Made by a program: the position numbers and the translations under genes. From the NCBI RefSeq assembly GCF_036880985.1, contig NZ_JBAJNO010000009.1, positions 2,046,001 to 2,110,000 on the forward strand: a stretch of DNA of 64,000 nt. Direction: 5' to 3'. The notes under the pieces are model-generated. The model was not told where the DNA came from. It was given only the letters and a program-made list of their open reading frames with translations, and ran no database searches. Below are positions 10,017 to 17,457 of this stretch, one piece after another. Numbering within the stretch: the stretch's first letter is position 1; each line of letters opens with the position of its first letter. The stretch is from Limibacter armeniacum (GTDB taxonomy: Bacteria > Bacteroidota > Bacteroidia > Cytophagales > Flammeovirgaceae).

Positions 10017-10439
10017 TTAAGCGATCTCTTCGAATTTGCTGAAGAAGAAAGAAGACTCGATTGCAGCATTCTCATCTGAATCAGAACCGTGTACTGCATT
10101 CTCTCCTACTGATTTTGCATATGCCTTTCTGATAGTACCTTCTGCAGCTTCTGCAGGGTTAGTAGCACCAATCAGTTTTCTGAAATCTTCAACCGCATTA
10201 TCTTTCTCAAGAACGATTGCCATGATAGGACCTGAGCTCATAAAGTCACACAGTTCTCCGTAGAAAGGTCTCTCCTTGTGAACTTCATAGAACTTACCTG
10301 CCAGTTCTTTTGTCAGGTGAGTGATCTTACCTGCTACAAGTTTAAAACCAGCTTCCTCAATCATTTTGATGATTGCCCCTGTATTGCCTGCGCCGAATGC
10401 ATCAGGCTTAATCATAGTGAAAGTTCTTTTACCTGCCAT
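10017..10439 (-). CDS. ndk: Nucleoside diphosphate kinase
   Basis: 140 residues, the standard length, using the ATG at 10437-10439 ([15 protein letters not shown]). A longer frame begins with TTG and adds nine residues absent from the family. NDK transfers the gamma-phosphate from ATP to NDPs through a phospho-histidine. The active site NAVHGSDS is present, with His117, and the N-terminal TMIKPDA motif is intact. It is monocistronic in the cytoplasm, with its own terminator at 9902-9933 and a TAGATTTG promoter box at 10526-10533. Confidence 0.97.
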   Translation of the reverse strand: MAGKRTFTMIKPDAFGAGNTGAIIKMIEEAGFKLVAGKITHLTKELAGKFYEVHKERPFYGELCDFMSSGPIMAIVLEKDNAVEDFRKLIGATNPAEAAEGTIRKAYAKSVGENAVHGSDSDENAAIESSFFFSKFEEIA

Positions 10440-10525
10440 TGTGGTATAAGGTTTAATGGTATTCAATTATTTATTTTCCTTGACCAAAGTCGTTGTTTAG
10501 CTCGCATGTGTTACGAATAACGGTG

Positions 10526-10533
10526 CAAATCTA
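10526..10533 (-). promoter_or_regulatory. Bacteroidota -7 box upstream of ndk
   Basis: On the minus strand this reads TAGATTTG followed by CAC, matching the Bacteroidota TAnnTTTG -7 motif, about 87 nt upstream of the ndk ATG. No convincing -33 TTTG is visible at the usual spacing. Confidence 0.5.
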
Positions 10534-10727
10534 TACTTTTTTAGCGTACCCTTTACATTTAACAGGGATTTTTTTTCATTTTTTTTATATGATAAATCAT
10601 TGACAAATACTTCTCCTTATTTCAAGGCGCTACACATTGTTTTACTCCTAGATCAATTCCTATTTTTTTCTTATCTGTTCATAATTTATCTTAGAAAAAT
10701 CATAGAGATCAACAGGTAATTGAGACA

Positions 10728-11231
10728 ATGAAGATTGGAATAATTTCGGATACGCATGACCATATAGACGAAGCTATCTTGCGACATTTCGAAGGATGTG
10801 ATGAAATATGGCATGCGGGCGATGTAGGTGAACAGCATATATTGGATACTTTAGAAAAGGTGGCTCCTGTCCGTGCTGTTTTTGGGAATATTGATGGGGG
10901 TCCTGTCAAGTGGAACTTACCTGAAGATGCTATTTTTGAAGTGGAAGGGATTAAGGTATGGATAACACATATAGGAGGGTATCCACCTAAGTACACAGTT
11001 AAACTCAAGAAAAGGTTGGATGAAATAAAACCAAACTTATTTATTTGTGGACATTCTCATATACTGAAAGTAATTCCTGATAAGGACAGGCAATTGTTGC
11101 ATATCAATCCGGGTGCCGCTGGCCACAAAGGGTTTCACAAGATGAGAACAATTGTGACTTTAGATATAACAGAAGGGAAAATGAGTGACCTCAAAGTGGT
11201 TGAACTGGGAAAGAGGGGACAAATTGGATAA
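10728..11231 (+). CDS. YfcE/MJ0936-family metallophosphoesterase
   Basis: 167 residues, a single calcineurin-like phosphoesterase domain of the small YfcE/MJ0936 type. The metal ligands are visible in order: D8 and H10 (ISDTH), D32 (AGDVG), N54 (FGNID), H81 (ITHIGG), and H109 and H111 (CGHSH). Family members are cytoplasmic Mn2+-dependent phosphodiesterases whose physiological substrate is usually unknown. It stands alone, with a bidirectional hairpin terminator immediately after it. Confidence 0.9.
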   Translation: MKIGIISDTHDHIDEAILRHFEGCDEIWHAGDVGEQHILDTLEKVAPVRAVFGNIDGGPVKWNLPEDAIFEVEGIKVWITHIGGYPPKYTVKLKKRLDEIKPNLFICGHSHILKVIPDKDRQLLHINPGAAGHKGFHKMRTIVTLDITEGKMSDLKVVELGKRGQIG

Positions 11232-11234
11232 AAC

Positions 11235-11287
11235 AAAAAGTAGCCAATAAACAAACTGGTTTGCAGTTTTGCTTATTGGCTACTTTT
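11235..11287. terminator. Bidirectional terminator shared by two convergent genes
   Basis: The outer arms AAAAAGTAGCCAATAA (11235-11250) and TTATTGGCTACTTTT (11273-11287) pair. An inner AAACTG/CAGTTT stem extends the hairpin. A- and T-tracts flank both sides, and it lies between convergent genes. Confidence 0.85.
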
Positions 11288-11308
11288 GATATCGCTGAAA
11301 TCGCTAAA

Positions 11309-11452
11309 TTACTTACCGAAAGAAGCTTTCAGTTCCTCAACGTCAACCTTTTTGATAACAGGCTTAGCGCTAAGTCTTTTCATTGTCTTCTTTCTAGCAA
11401 TCGCTCTCATTCTGTTTCTCAGTCCTTTTCTGATAAGTTTTGTAGAAGCCAT
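11309..11452 (-). CDS. 47-residue very basic conserved-looking small protein
   Basis: Hand-translated: it starts MASTKLIRKGLRNRMRAI, continues ARKKTMKRLSAKPVIKKVD and ends ELKASFGK. It contains about 15 Lys/Arg and two acidic clusters near the end, which suggests nucleic-acid or ribosome association. I know similar unannotated small proteins in Bacteroidota but cannot name a function. Support for a real gene: a good ATG, a TAAATTTG promoter box at 11495-11502 upstream, and a strong terminator (11235-11287) downstream on the same strand. Confidence 0.75.
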   Translation of the reverse strand: MASTKLIRKGLRNRMRAIARKKTMKRLSAKPVIKKVDVEELKASFGK

Positions 11453-11494
11453 TTCTATATTTTTTTAAAGTTGATATCTTTTAATATGAGCGTG

Positions 11495-11502
11495 CAAATT
11501 TA
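11495..11502 (-). promoter_or_regulatory. -7 box upstream of the 47-residue protein gene
   Basis: On the minus strand this reads TAAATTTG followed by CAC, a Bacteroidota TAnnTTTG match 43 nt upstream of the ATG. The upstream T-rich stretch could serve as a weak -33 element. Confidence 0.5.
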
Positions 11503-11517
11503 AGGGTAAAATAATTA

Positions 11518-11546
11518 TTTGAAAAACATTTTCATTAATAAATTTG
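11518..11546 (+). promoter_or_regulatory. Bacteroidota-type promoter for the GNAT gene
   Basis: TTTG at 11518-11521 and TAAATTTG at 11539-11546 match both elements of the Bacteroidota consensus, with 17 bp between them, slightly short of the usual 19-20. The start codon is 80 nt downstream. Confidence 0.55.
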
Positions 11547-11626
11547 AGATATGCCGAAATCAAGATATTGAATGAGAAACGATTAAGACCAATTGGCAAT
11601 ACATATAATATAACCATAAAGAAATC

Positions 11627-12652
11627 ATGCAAGACCTTAGTTACTCCCGCAGGGACAGCGAACGCTTCGGACTGGTCATTTTCAGGGCTAGGGAAGAAGG
11701 TATTGACAGCAGTGAACTGATGAAGCAAATCTTGGATCACAATGTCGATACAGCCATTATAAGGATTAAAACAGAGCTACTTTCTCAGATCCACAAGCTG
11801 GAAAAAACTGCCATGCCAATTCGAATCACAGATACGTTGGCATACTATCATCAGGATTTATCCACCTACAAAAAACAGGCACTGATCAACCGTAACCTCA
11901 CATTTGAGGAAGCGACTACCAAGGATTTTGAAGACCTCAACCTATTGGTTAGAGAAACATTTGGCAACTACGTGAACCACTACCGCATGAATCCTTTTAT
12001 GGATAATGAGTTAGTGACACAAGGTTATCAGGATTGGGTAACCAGCTATGCTTCGGGACACCCTGAGAGAAAATGTTGGATTGCTCGTGAAGATGGCATG
12101 GCAGTGGCATTTGCGACCTTTAACCTTGAAACAGGTGAGAAAATCAAAGCCATTCTTTGTGGCGTGAAGACGACTCACCGTGAGCGAGGTATTTTCCATG
12201 ATATGCTGACTGTTGCCCGAAACTTTGCAAAGGAACAAGGCAAAACGTATATGAGGGCTATTTGCCAAATTGAAAACATAGCTGTACAGCGCATACTGAC
12301 TCACCAAGGATTTGAGCTGCATCATACAGAGAACACGATTCATATCAACGCTATGTTGACCAAGTCGGTATTTGAACCTTTCACAGAGTCTGTTCATTTC
12401 AGTGTAGATGATATCAAGGAAAAAACCTTGAATCAAAATATTCTGATGGAGATCAACAAGCAATTTGACGACAAGCAAAACATCACAACCCAAAACCACC
12501 GTTTTGTGAATATCCAGCGTATGACCAAGGAAGCTAGCTATAAAATGCACTTCTCATTCCCGATGGGTAATAAAGGTTTGCTTAGGGTAATGGATGATGA
12601 TAACAACACTTATGTATTGGTTTATTTTGACCTGAAACATTTCTTTGCTTAA
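11627..12652 (+). CDS. GNAT family N-acetyltransferase with extra C-terminal domain
   Basis: 341 residues. Residues about 90-235 look like a GNAT domain: FEEATTKDFEDLNLLVRETF at its start, the acetyl-CoA loop region VKTTHRERGIFHDML, then the helix-strand NIAVQRILTHQGFEL typical of the last GNAT beta-alpha unit. The N-terminal ~85 residues resemble a helper region seen in WecD/sugar-amine acetyltransferases. The C-terminal ~100 residues (from about 240) form a separate domain I cannot name. GNAT enzymes move acetyl from acetyl-CoA to an amine; the acceptor here is unknown. It is monocistronic, with a promoter at 11518-11546 and a terminator at 12672-12713. Confidence 0.75.
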   Translation: MQDLSYSRRDSERFGLVIFRAREEGIDSSELMKQILDHNVDTAIIRIKTELLSQIHKLEKTAMPIRITDTLAYYHQDLSTYKKQALINRNLTFEEATTKDFEDLNLLVRETFGNYVNHYRMNPFMDNELVTQGYQDWVTSYASGHPERKCWIAREDGMAVAFATFNLETGEKIKAILCGVKTTHRERGIFHDMLTVARNFAKEQGKTYMRAICQIENIAVQRILTHQGFELHHTENTIHINAMLTKSVFEPFTESVHFSVDDIKEKTLNQNILMEINKQFDDKQNITTQNHRFVNIQRMTKEASYKMHFSFPMGNKGLLRVMDDDNNTYVLVYFDLKHFFA

Positions 12653-12671
12653 TCAAGAAGTTCATTAATAC

Positions 12672-12713
12672 AAAAATCCCCTTGTACTGATTAAAACATA
12701 CAAGGGGATTTTT
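12672..12713. terminator. Bidirectional terminator between convergent genes
   Basis: A 15-bp perfect stem (arms 12672-12686 and 12699-12713) with a 12-nt loop. It has an A-tract on one side and a T-tract on the other, and sits between the GNAT gene and the lipoprotein gene. Confidence 0.85.
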
Positions 12714-12734
12714 TCTGTACGACCACAGACTATT

Positions 12735-13193
12735 CTAATAAGTAGCCATATAATTAATACTTATTGTTAGGTCGGTCACCTCTCCTTCTTTGACTTCTAT
12801 AGGCTGAATATTGCCATAACCATCTGTACTATTCGCAAACAGTCCTTTTTCTTCCTTGACCAATACAGAATACTGCCCGACAGGAAGTTTCACTTCAAAC
12901 TGACCTTCTTCATCAGACTGTACCACTGCTACAGGTTTTCCTTCAAAATCACCATAAAACATTCCTTCCACAGTGCTTACATCCTTAATATTAGTCAAAG
13001 GGTAGATGTAAACATCTCGCTTGACAGGCTGTGCCTTAGGTAACTCTACTCCTTGCCCTGGCATCTGATTGCCTTCCACCCACAGTACTTTACCACTGAT
13101 ACCCTGCGAATCTGGCTGTTGCGCTGCTGCTTGCCTGCCTTTGCAGCCAAATAGCATTAACAGACAACTCAAATACAACATTATTTTGGTCAT
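12735..13193 (-). CDS. Lipoprotein with carboxypeptidase-regulatory-like fold (152 aa)
   Basis: The N-terminal lipoprotein signal has LLMLFGC with Cys17. The mature domain has the SDEEGQFEVKLPVGQYSVLVKEE pattern of CarboxypepD_reg-like/transthyretin-type beta sandwiches. Unlike many such domains it is a stand-alone protein, with no TonB barrel or peptidase attached. Its function is unknown; a structural or binding role in the envelope is the most that can be said. It lies 40 bp downstream of pncA on the same strand, so the two may be co-transcribed. Confidence 0.75.
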   Translation of the reverse strand: MTKIMLYLSCLLMLFGCKGRQAAAQQPDSQGISGKVLWVEGNQMPGQGVELPKAQPVKRDVYIYPLTNIKDVSTVEGMFYGDFEGKPVAVVQSDEEGQFEVKLPVGQYSVLVKEEKGLFANSTDGYGNIQPIEVKEGEVTDLTISINYMATY

Positions 13194-13233
13194 ACAATAT
13201 ATTTAGTTGTAAAATGACTAAGCATTTTGTGCT

Positions 13234-13848
13234 TTAAGCCAACTCTTCACTTGTAACAATTTTGATACCGCTTGAACGCATTTCTTCAATGGCTCTTTCC
13301 ACGTCTCCAGGTTGAAGGTTAACACCCTTGGTAGCATCTTCCACCAAGTAAGTATCAAAGCCCAATTTCTTGGCATCCAATGCAGTAAACTTTACACAAT
13401 AGTCGGCAGCCAATCCGACTACATAAACTTCAGTAACACCCTGCCCTTTTAGGTACTCACCAAGACCTGTTGCTTTCTTATGCCCGTTATCAAAAAAGCC
13501 ACTGTAACTGTCAATGCCTACATCTGTTCCTTTTACAAAAATCTCCTTGATCTTTTCTGTAGCAAGCCCTGAAAACAATGCAGCACCTTCTGAACCTTGT
13601 ACACAGTGAACCGGCCATAAAATCTGCTGCAATCCATTCAGTTCTGTCACTTCGCCAATTTCTTTCCCTTCATGATTTTCAGCGAAGCTCCCATGGTCTT
13701 CAGGATGCCAATCCTGTGTAGCAACTACCAGATCAAACTGCTTTTGTAGGTTGTTCACTGTTGGTACGATGCTTTCACCTCCGGGCACTTCCAAAGCACC
13801 ACCTGTTACAAAGTCATTTTGAATATCAACAATTACAAGTGCTTTCAT
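13234..13848 (-). CDS. pncA: Nicotinamidase / pyrazinamidase
   Basis: 204 residues, an isochorismatase-like hydrolase that deamidates nicotinamide to nicotinate in the NAD salvage pathway. The catalytic triad Asp8 (IVDIQNDF), Lys106 (VKGTD) and Cys151 (AADYCV) and the metal ligands Asp46, His48 (TQDWHP) and His81 (WPVHC) are all present. The cis-peptide region GLAADYCVKFTALDA is canonical. It is cytoplasmic. The ATG at 13846-13848 gives the expected N-terminus MKALVIVDIQ. Confidence 0.96.
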   Translation of the reverse strand: MKALVIVDIQNDFVTGGALEVPGGESIVPTVNNLQKQFDLVVATQDWHPEDHGSFAENHEGKEIGEVTELNGLQQILWPVHCVQGSEGAALFSGLATEKIKEIFVKGTDVGIDSYSGFFDNGHKKATGLGEYLKGQGVTEVYVVGLAADYCVKFTALDAKKLGFDTYLVEDATKGVNLQPGDVERAIEEMRSSGIKIVTSEELA

Positions 13849-13884
13849 TTAAATAGATATTTGTTTGTTTTCAGGTATATAAAG

Positions 13885-15186
13885 TTAAAACTCTCCAGTC
13901 ATTTCTGTGATATCCTTTGTTGGGCTCACGACGTTATATCGCTTCCAAAACTCCGTATCCTCATTGTCCATATACTTCTTAATGGACTCATTCTTTTTCA
14001 GTCTCTCTTCTTCTGGAATCTCTTCCACTCCATCTGCCTGTGCACTTAAGACAAAAAGCTCATTCCGAACGCCAAAATTAGAATCAATATTGATATCCTC
14101 TTTTGCATATTTCACTTTCAAATACATCAGGAAATCATGCTTGATATATTTAGGATACCATTTTCCATTGACCATTTGATACTCCGTACGTCCTTCAATC
14201 TTTTTTAGCTTAAAATCCAGTCCAACACTAAAAAAGAGCCTCATGGCAGCGCCCATCGCCAATTTACCTAATCCACGAATAGGAATCACTTTTTTGAGAT
14301 AACGTTTCGGAACTTCAAAGTCCAACATGGCAAATGCTTTGGTTTCCTCATCCAAAAGAATTTGTCCTGTAAACATTCCTCTATCTACTTTCCACCTTGG
14401 AGAAAAGTTGATCAGCATGGCACTCCTTCCTTGGTAAGTAGTCATCCTCTCAAACTCAAAATGATAATAATCCAGAAATGACGAGTCCAAAAACATTATA
14501 AAACGGTTTTGCACCTCCTCATCCAGTACTTTACCCCTATTTCTTACCAAATCGGTATCCAACATTTCGTGAGGGGAAGCTGCATCAAAGTCCAAAGAGT
14601 CTGGATCTTCACCAAAACCCTCCAGTCTTAAACTGTCTGCAAAGCTTCTTGCCTTGATTACCTTATACTGATTCTTGTCGTTTCCTACCTGAATAGGCTG
14701 TTCGTATATATCCAATATTGCTTCTGTATACTCAGCATATTGCTCATTGATTGTGGTAATACCTCTAAAGAACCCATTTAGCTTAAGTGGAAAGTCATGA
14801 TAGTTTTCTGGAATTTTCCTTATTGCCTCCCGAATTACATGACGCATGTCATCAGGTGTTACCACAACCTCCGTGAGTTCGATAACTGACATCTCCATTC
14901 GGATTTTTAGCATTTCTCCATCCTTTAACTTGTCTACAGGGACCAAGTAATTGTTGTATCCGGCAGCAGTAAACCTCAACTCTCCCTGAAAAGATTCGGG
15001 AATAGTCAAAGAAAAATACCCTTCCTCATTGGCAAAAGTCCCGTCAGTCGTATTCCCCAAAATGATGTGAGCAAAGGGAATTGGCTCCTTTTCCTTGTCC
15101 TGCACGATTCCTCTTACAACTTTTTGGGCTTGGAGACCAAATGACAGCAAACAGCAAAACAGTAAGGCGATGGTTGATCTCTTCAT
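13885..15186 (-). CDS. CarboxypepD_reg-like secreted protein (433 aa)
   Basis: The start was placed at the ATG 15184-15186 (MKRSTIALLFCCLLSFGLQAQ), because the longer frame puts seven residues ahead of the signal peptide. After the signal comes a CarboxypepD_reg-like domain (GIVQDKEKEPIPFAHIILGN, about 25-105). Then a roughly 320-residue region resembles the outer-membrane/periplasmic part of Bacteroidota proteins that carry this domain; the barrel-length DUF5686 region is not present. No catalytic motif is visible. Function unknown. Confidence 0.7.
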   Translation of the reverse strand: MKRSTIALLFCCLLSFGLQAQKVVRGIVQDKEKEPIPFAHIILGNTTDGTFANEEGYFSLTIPESFQGELRFTAAGYNNYLVPVDKLKDGEMLKIRMEMSVIELTEVVVTPDDMRHVIREAIRKIPENYHDFPLKLNGFFRGITTINEQYAEYTEAILDIYEQPIQVGNDKNQYKVIKARSFADSLRLEGFGEDPDSLDFDAASPHEMLDTDLVRNRGKVLDEEVQNRFIMFLDSSFLDYYHFEFERMTTYQGRSAMLINFSPRWKVDRGMFTGQILLDEETKAFAMLDFEVPKRYLKKVIPIRGLGKLAMGAAMRLFFSVGLDFKLKKIEGRTEYQMVNGKWYPKYIKHDFLMYLKVKYAKEDINIDSNFGVRNELFVLSAQADGVEEIPEEERLKKNESIKKYMDNEDTEFWKRYNVVSPTKDITEMTGEF

Positions 15187-15291
15187 AGTTTGTGGTGTTA
15201 GTAACAATTATTTGACACTTTGACACCTCTTCCAATTTTGATGATTCAAAAGTGTTGACCATCGTCATCAGAAACAGGAGAGGTGCATACT

Positions 15292-15299
15292 AATTTTGT
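15292..15299 (+). promoter_or_regulatory. -7 box upstream of hemN
   Basis: TAATTTTG fits TAnnTTTG, 62 nt upstream of the hemN ATG. No TTTG is found at the right spacing upstream. Confidence 0.45.
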
Positions 15300-15361
15300 T
15301 AGATAATATAAAAAGTCTCATTTCAGAGCCGCTATGACTCGCTATTAATATTACCAAGAAT

Positions 15362-16732
15362 ATGTTACAGAAAGAACTGATCAGGAAATATAATGTTCCA
15401 GGCCCTAGATATACGAGTTATCCCACTGTGCCTTATTGGGATAAAGCCCCATTAACTGAGCAGGATTGGCAACAACATGTAAAGCAAACTTTCCAAACCA
15501 GTAACCATTCAGATGGTATCAGCTTATACATTCACTTGCCCTATTGCGAAAGCCTGTGCACTTTCTGTGCTTGCAACAAACGAATCACAAAGAACCATGA
15601 GGTGGAAACACCCTATATTGACACCTTGCTTAAAGAGTGGCAACTGTATCTAAACCTCTTTGGTGATGAGAAGCCCCGTATAAGGGAAATACATTTGGGT
15701 GGCGGCACACCAACTTTCTTTAGCCCTGAAAGCCTGACTCGCTTACTTAAAGGCATTTTGGATACCTGTGAAATCCCTGCCGATGCTGAATTTGGTTTTG
15801 AGGGACATCCAAAAAATACTTCCAAAGCTCACCTGCAAGCCTTGTATGATGTTGGCTTCAGAAGAGTCAGCTATGGCATTCAGGACTTTGACCCTAAAGT
15901 ACAGGATATCATCAACCGTGTTCAGCCTTTTGACATGGTAAAAGAGGCCACGGACAATGCTAGAGAAGTTGGTTATACCTCTGTCAATTTTGACTTGATT
16001 TATGGATTACCATTCCAACATAAAAGCAGCATCGTTGATACCATTGAAAAGGTCAATACACTAAGACCTGACCGAATTGCCTATTACAGCTACGCCCATG
16101 TACCATGGGTTGGTTCTACAGGTCAAAGACGCTTTACAGAAGCGGATCTCCCTGCCGATGAAGAAAAAAGGGAACTGTATGAAGTAGGTAAAGAAATGCT
16201 ATTGGATGCAGGGTATATAGAAATCGGGATGGATCACTTTGCTTTGAAGTCAGAAGCATTGGCAGTAGCGGCAGAAGCCAAATCCCTTCACCGTAACTTT
16301 ATGGGGTATACACCGAATTACACCAAGTTGATGGTTGGGCTAGGCTGTTCATCCATTTCAGACTCATGGACTGCATTTGCTCAAAACCTGAAGAAAGTAG
16401 AAGAATACCGTGAAGCGGTGGAAGCTGGTCAATTCCCCATTTTCAAGGGACATCAATTAACAGAAGAAGACCTGATCATCCGTAAGCATATACTGAATGT
16501 AATGTGTCACTTTGAAACATCTTGGGAAGATGCTTCACTCCAAACCCCTATCATGGAAGAAGCTGTTGAGCGACTCGAAGAAATGATTAGTGATGGATTG
16601 GTACAGGTAGCAGGAAAAACACTAAAAGTTACACCAAAAGGCTACCCGTTTGTCAGAAATATCTGCATGGCATTTGATGCCCGACTATTGCGGGATAAGC
16701 CTACTTCAAGACTGTTTTCACAGACGGTATGA
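15362..16732 (+). CDS. hemN: Oxygen-independent coproporphyrinogen III oxidase
   Basis: 456 residues, a radical-SAM enzyme that decarboxylates coproporphyrinogen III to protoporphyrinogen IX without oxygen in haem synthesis. The N-terminal PGPRYTSYPTVPYW is specific to true HemN rather than HemW. The cluster motif YCESLCTFCACNK supplies Cys62, Cys66 and Cys69 for the [4Fe-4S] centre and the extra Cys71 characteristic of HemN. GGGTPTFFS and the C-terminal HemN domain (from about 370) are present. Cytoplasmic. Its 3' end abuts a copy of the structured repeat. Confidence 0.96.
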   Translation: MLQKELIRKYNVPGPRYTSYPTVPYWDKAPLTEQDWQQHVKQTFQTSNHSDGISLYIHLPYCESLCTFCACNKRITKNHEVETPYIDTLLKEWQLYLNLFGDEKPRIREIHLGGGTPTFFSPESLTRLLKGILDTCEIPADAEFGFEGHPKNTSKAHLQALYDVGFRRVSYGIQDFDPKVQDIINRVQPFDMVKEATDNAREVGYTSVNFDLIYGLPFQHKSSIVDTIEKVNTLRPDRIAYYSYAHVPWVGSTGQRRFTEADLPADEEKRELYEVGKEMLLDAGYIEIGMDHFALKSEALAVAAEAKSLHRNFMGYTPNYTKLMVGLGCSSISDSWTAFAQNLKKVEEYREAVEAGQFPIFKGHQLTEEDLIIRKHILNVMCHFETSWEDASLQTPIMEEAVERLEEMISDGLVQVAGKTLKVTPKGYPFVRNICMAFDARLLRDKPTSRLFSQTV

Positions 16733-16735
16733 ATT

Positions 16736-16952
16736 AATGTAAATTATGGATTATACCGCTCTTTCATAGCTGAAAATATCGTTTACATGACAATGGACTA
16801 AAGTCCATCGCTGATATATTTTGTCCCTTCGGGACTTATGCCCTGAAAGGGCCTTATACAATAGCGATGGGGGCATGACCCATCGTAAAGAAAGACATGT
16901 AAATCAGCCCTAAAAGGGCAAAATAGCGATATTTCAATCCATAACTCACGTT
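16736..16952. repeat. Structured interspersed repeat, copy A (217 bp, MITE/REP-like)
   Basis: Bounded by imperfect 18-bp terminal inverted repeats at 16736-16753 and 16935-16952 (consensus AACGTGANTTATGGATTA). Internal hairpins include ATGGACTAAAGTCCAT, GTCCCTTCGGGAC, GCCCTGAAAGGGC and GCCCTAAAAGGGC. A subterminal pair (TTTACATGAC near the left, GACATGTAAA near the right) lets the whole element fold on itself. TA occurs at both outer ends. It lies between the convergent genes hemN and the MazG-like gene. Copies B and C show long near-identical stretches. Confidence 0.85.
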
Positions 16953-16957
16953 AAATT

Positions 16958-16992
16958 AAAATAGAGACAGGATATACCCTGTCTCTATTTTT
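16958..16992. terminator. Terminator between the MazG-like gene and repeat copy A
   Basis: A 14-bp stem (AAAATAGAGACAGG with CCTGTCTCTATTTT) and a 6-nt loop, T-rich on both strands. It ends transcription of the minus-strand MazG-like gene, and possibly of hemN reading through the repeat. Confidence 0.8.
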
Positions 16993-16998
16993 ATCAAA

Positions 16999-17325
16999 TT
17001 ATTTCAATTTTTCATTTTGCTTATGCCTATCTGCATCTCGGATAGATTTTTTTTCGAGGTTTTTCTCTAAAGCTTCAGTCAAGTCAATACCTGTCTGGTT
17101 AGCCAAACAGATCAACACAAACATCACATCCGCCATTTCATCCGCCAGGTTTACTTCCTCATCTGATTTTTTAAAAGACTGCTCTCCATATTTTCTTGCC
17201 ATAATACGGGCAACCTCTCCTACCTCTTCCATCAAGATCGCTGTATTGGTCAATTCATTGAAATAGCGAACTCCAGTGGTGTTAATCCATTTATCAATTA
17301 CTTCCTGTGCTTCCTTGATTGTCAT
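16999..17325 (-). CDS. MazG-like nucleotide pyrophosphohydrolase
   Basis: 108 residues, a single all-alpha MazG domain. The metal-binding signature is complete: EEVGE at 33-37 and EMAD with Glu63 and Asp66. Such enzymes hydrolyse (d)NTPs to NMP and pyrophosphate to clean the nucleotide pool; the preferred nucleotide cannot be read from the sequence. It lacks the second domain of E. coli MazG and resembles the short dimeric or tetrameric form. Cytoplasmic, probably monocistronic. Confidence 0.88.
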   Translation of the reverse strand: MTIKEAQEVIDKWINTTGVRYFNELTNTAILMEEVGEVARIMARKYGEQSFKKSDEEVNLADEMADVMFVLICLANQTGIDLTEALEKNLEKKSIRDADRHKQNEKLK

Positions 17326-17408
17326 AGTCTCTGATTTTTATTTTCTGTCATTGAAAGGCAAGTTAATGCTTAAAAGTTGAAGTAAAGGCTTTCTGTCACC
17401 CATAAAAA

Positions 17409-17436
17409 AGTGCTACTGACTTTCTGTCAATAGCAC
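17409..17436 (-). terminator. Terminator after the membrane metallophosphoesterase gene
   Basis: A 12-bp stem with one mismatch (AGTGCTACTGAC/GTCAATAGCACT) and a 4-nt loop. On the minus strand it is followed by a run of T residues. Confidence 0.8.
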
Positions 17437-17457
17437 TCTATATTTTCTTAGCTAAGC

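Noticed and set aside
15547-15575. Unusual CX3CX2CXC cluster in hemN
   Set aside because: The fourth cysteine is normal for true HemN.
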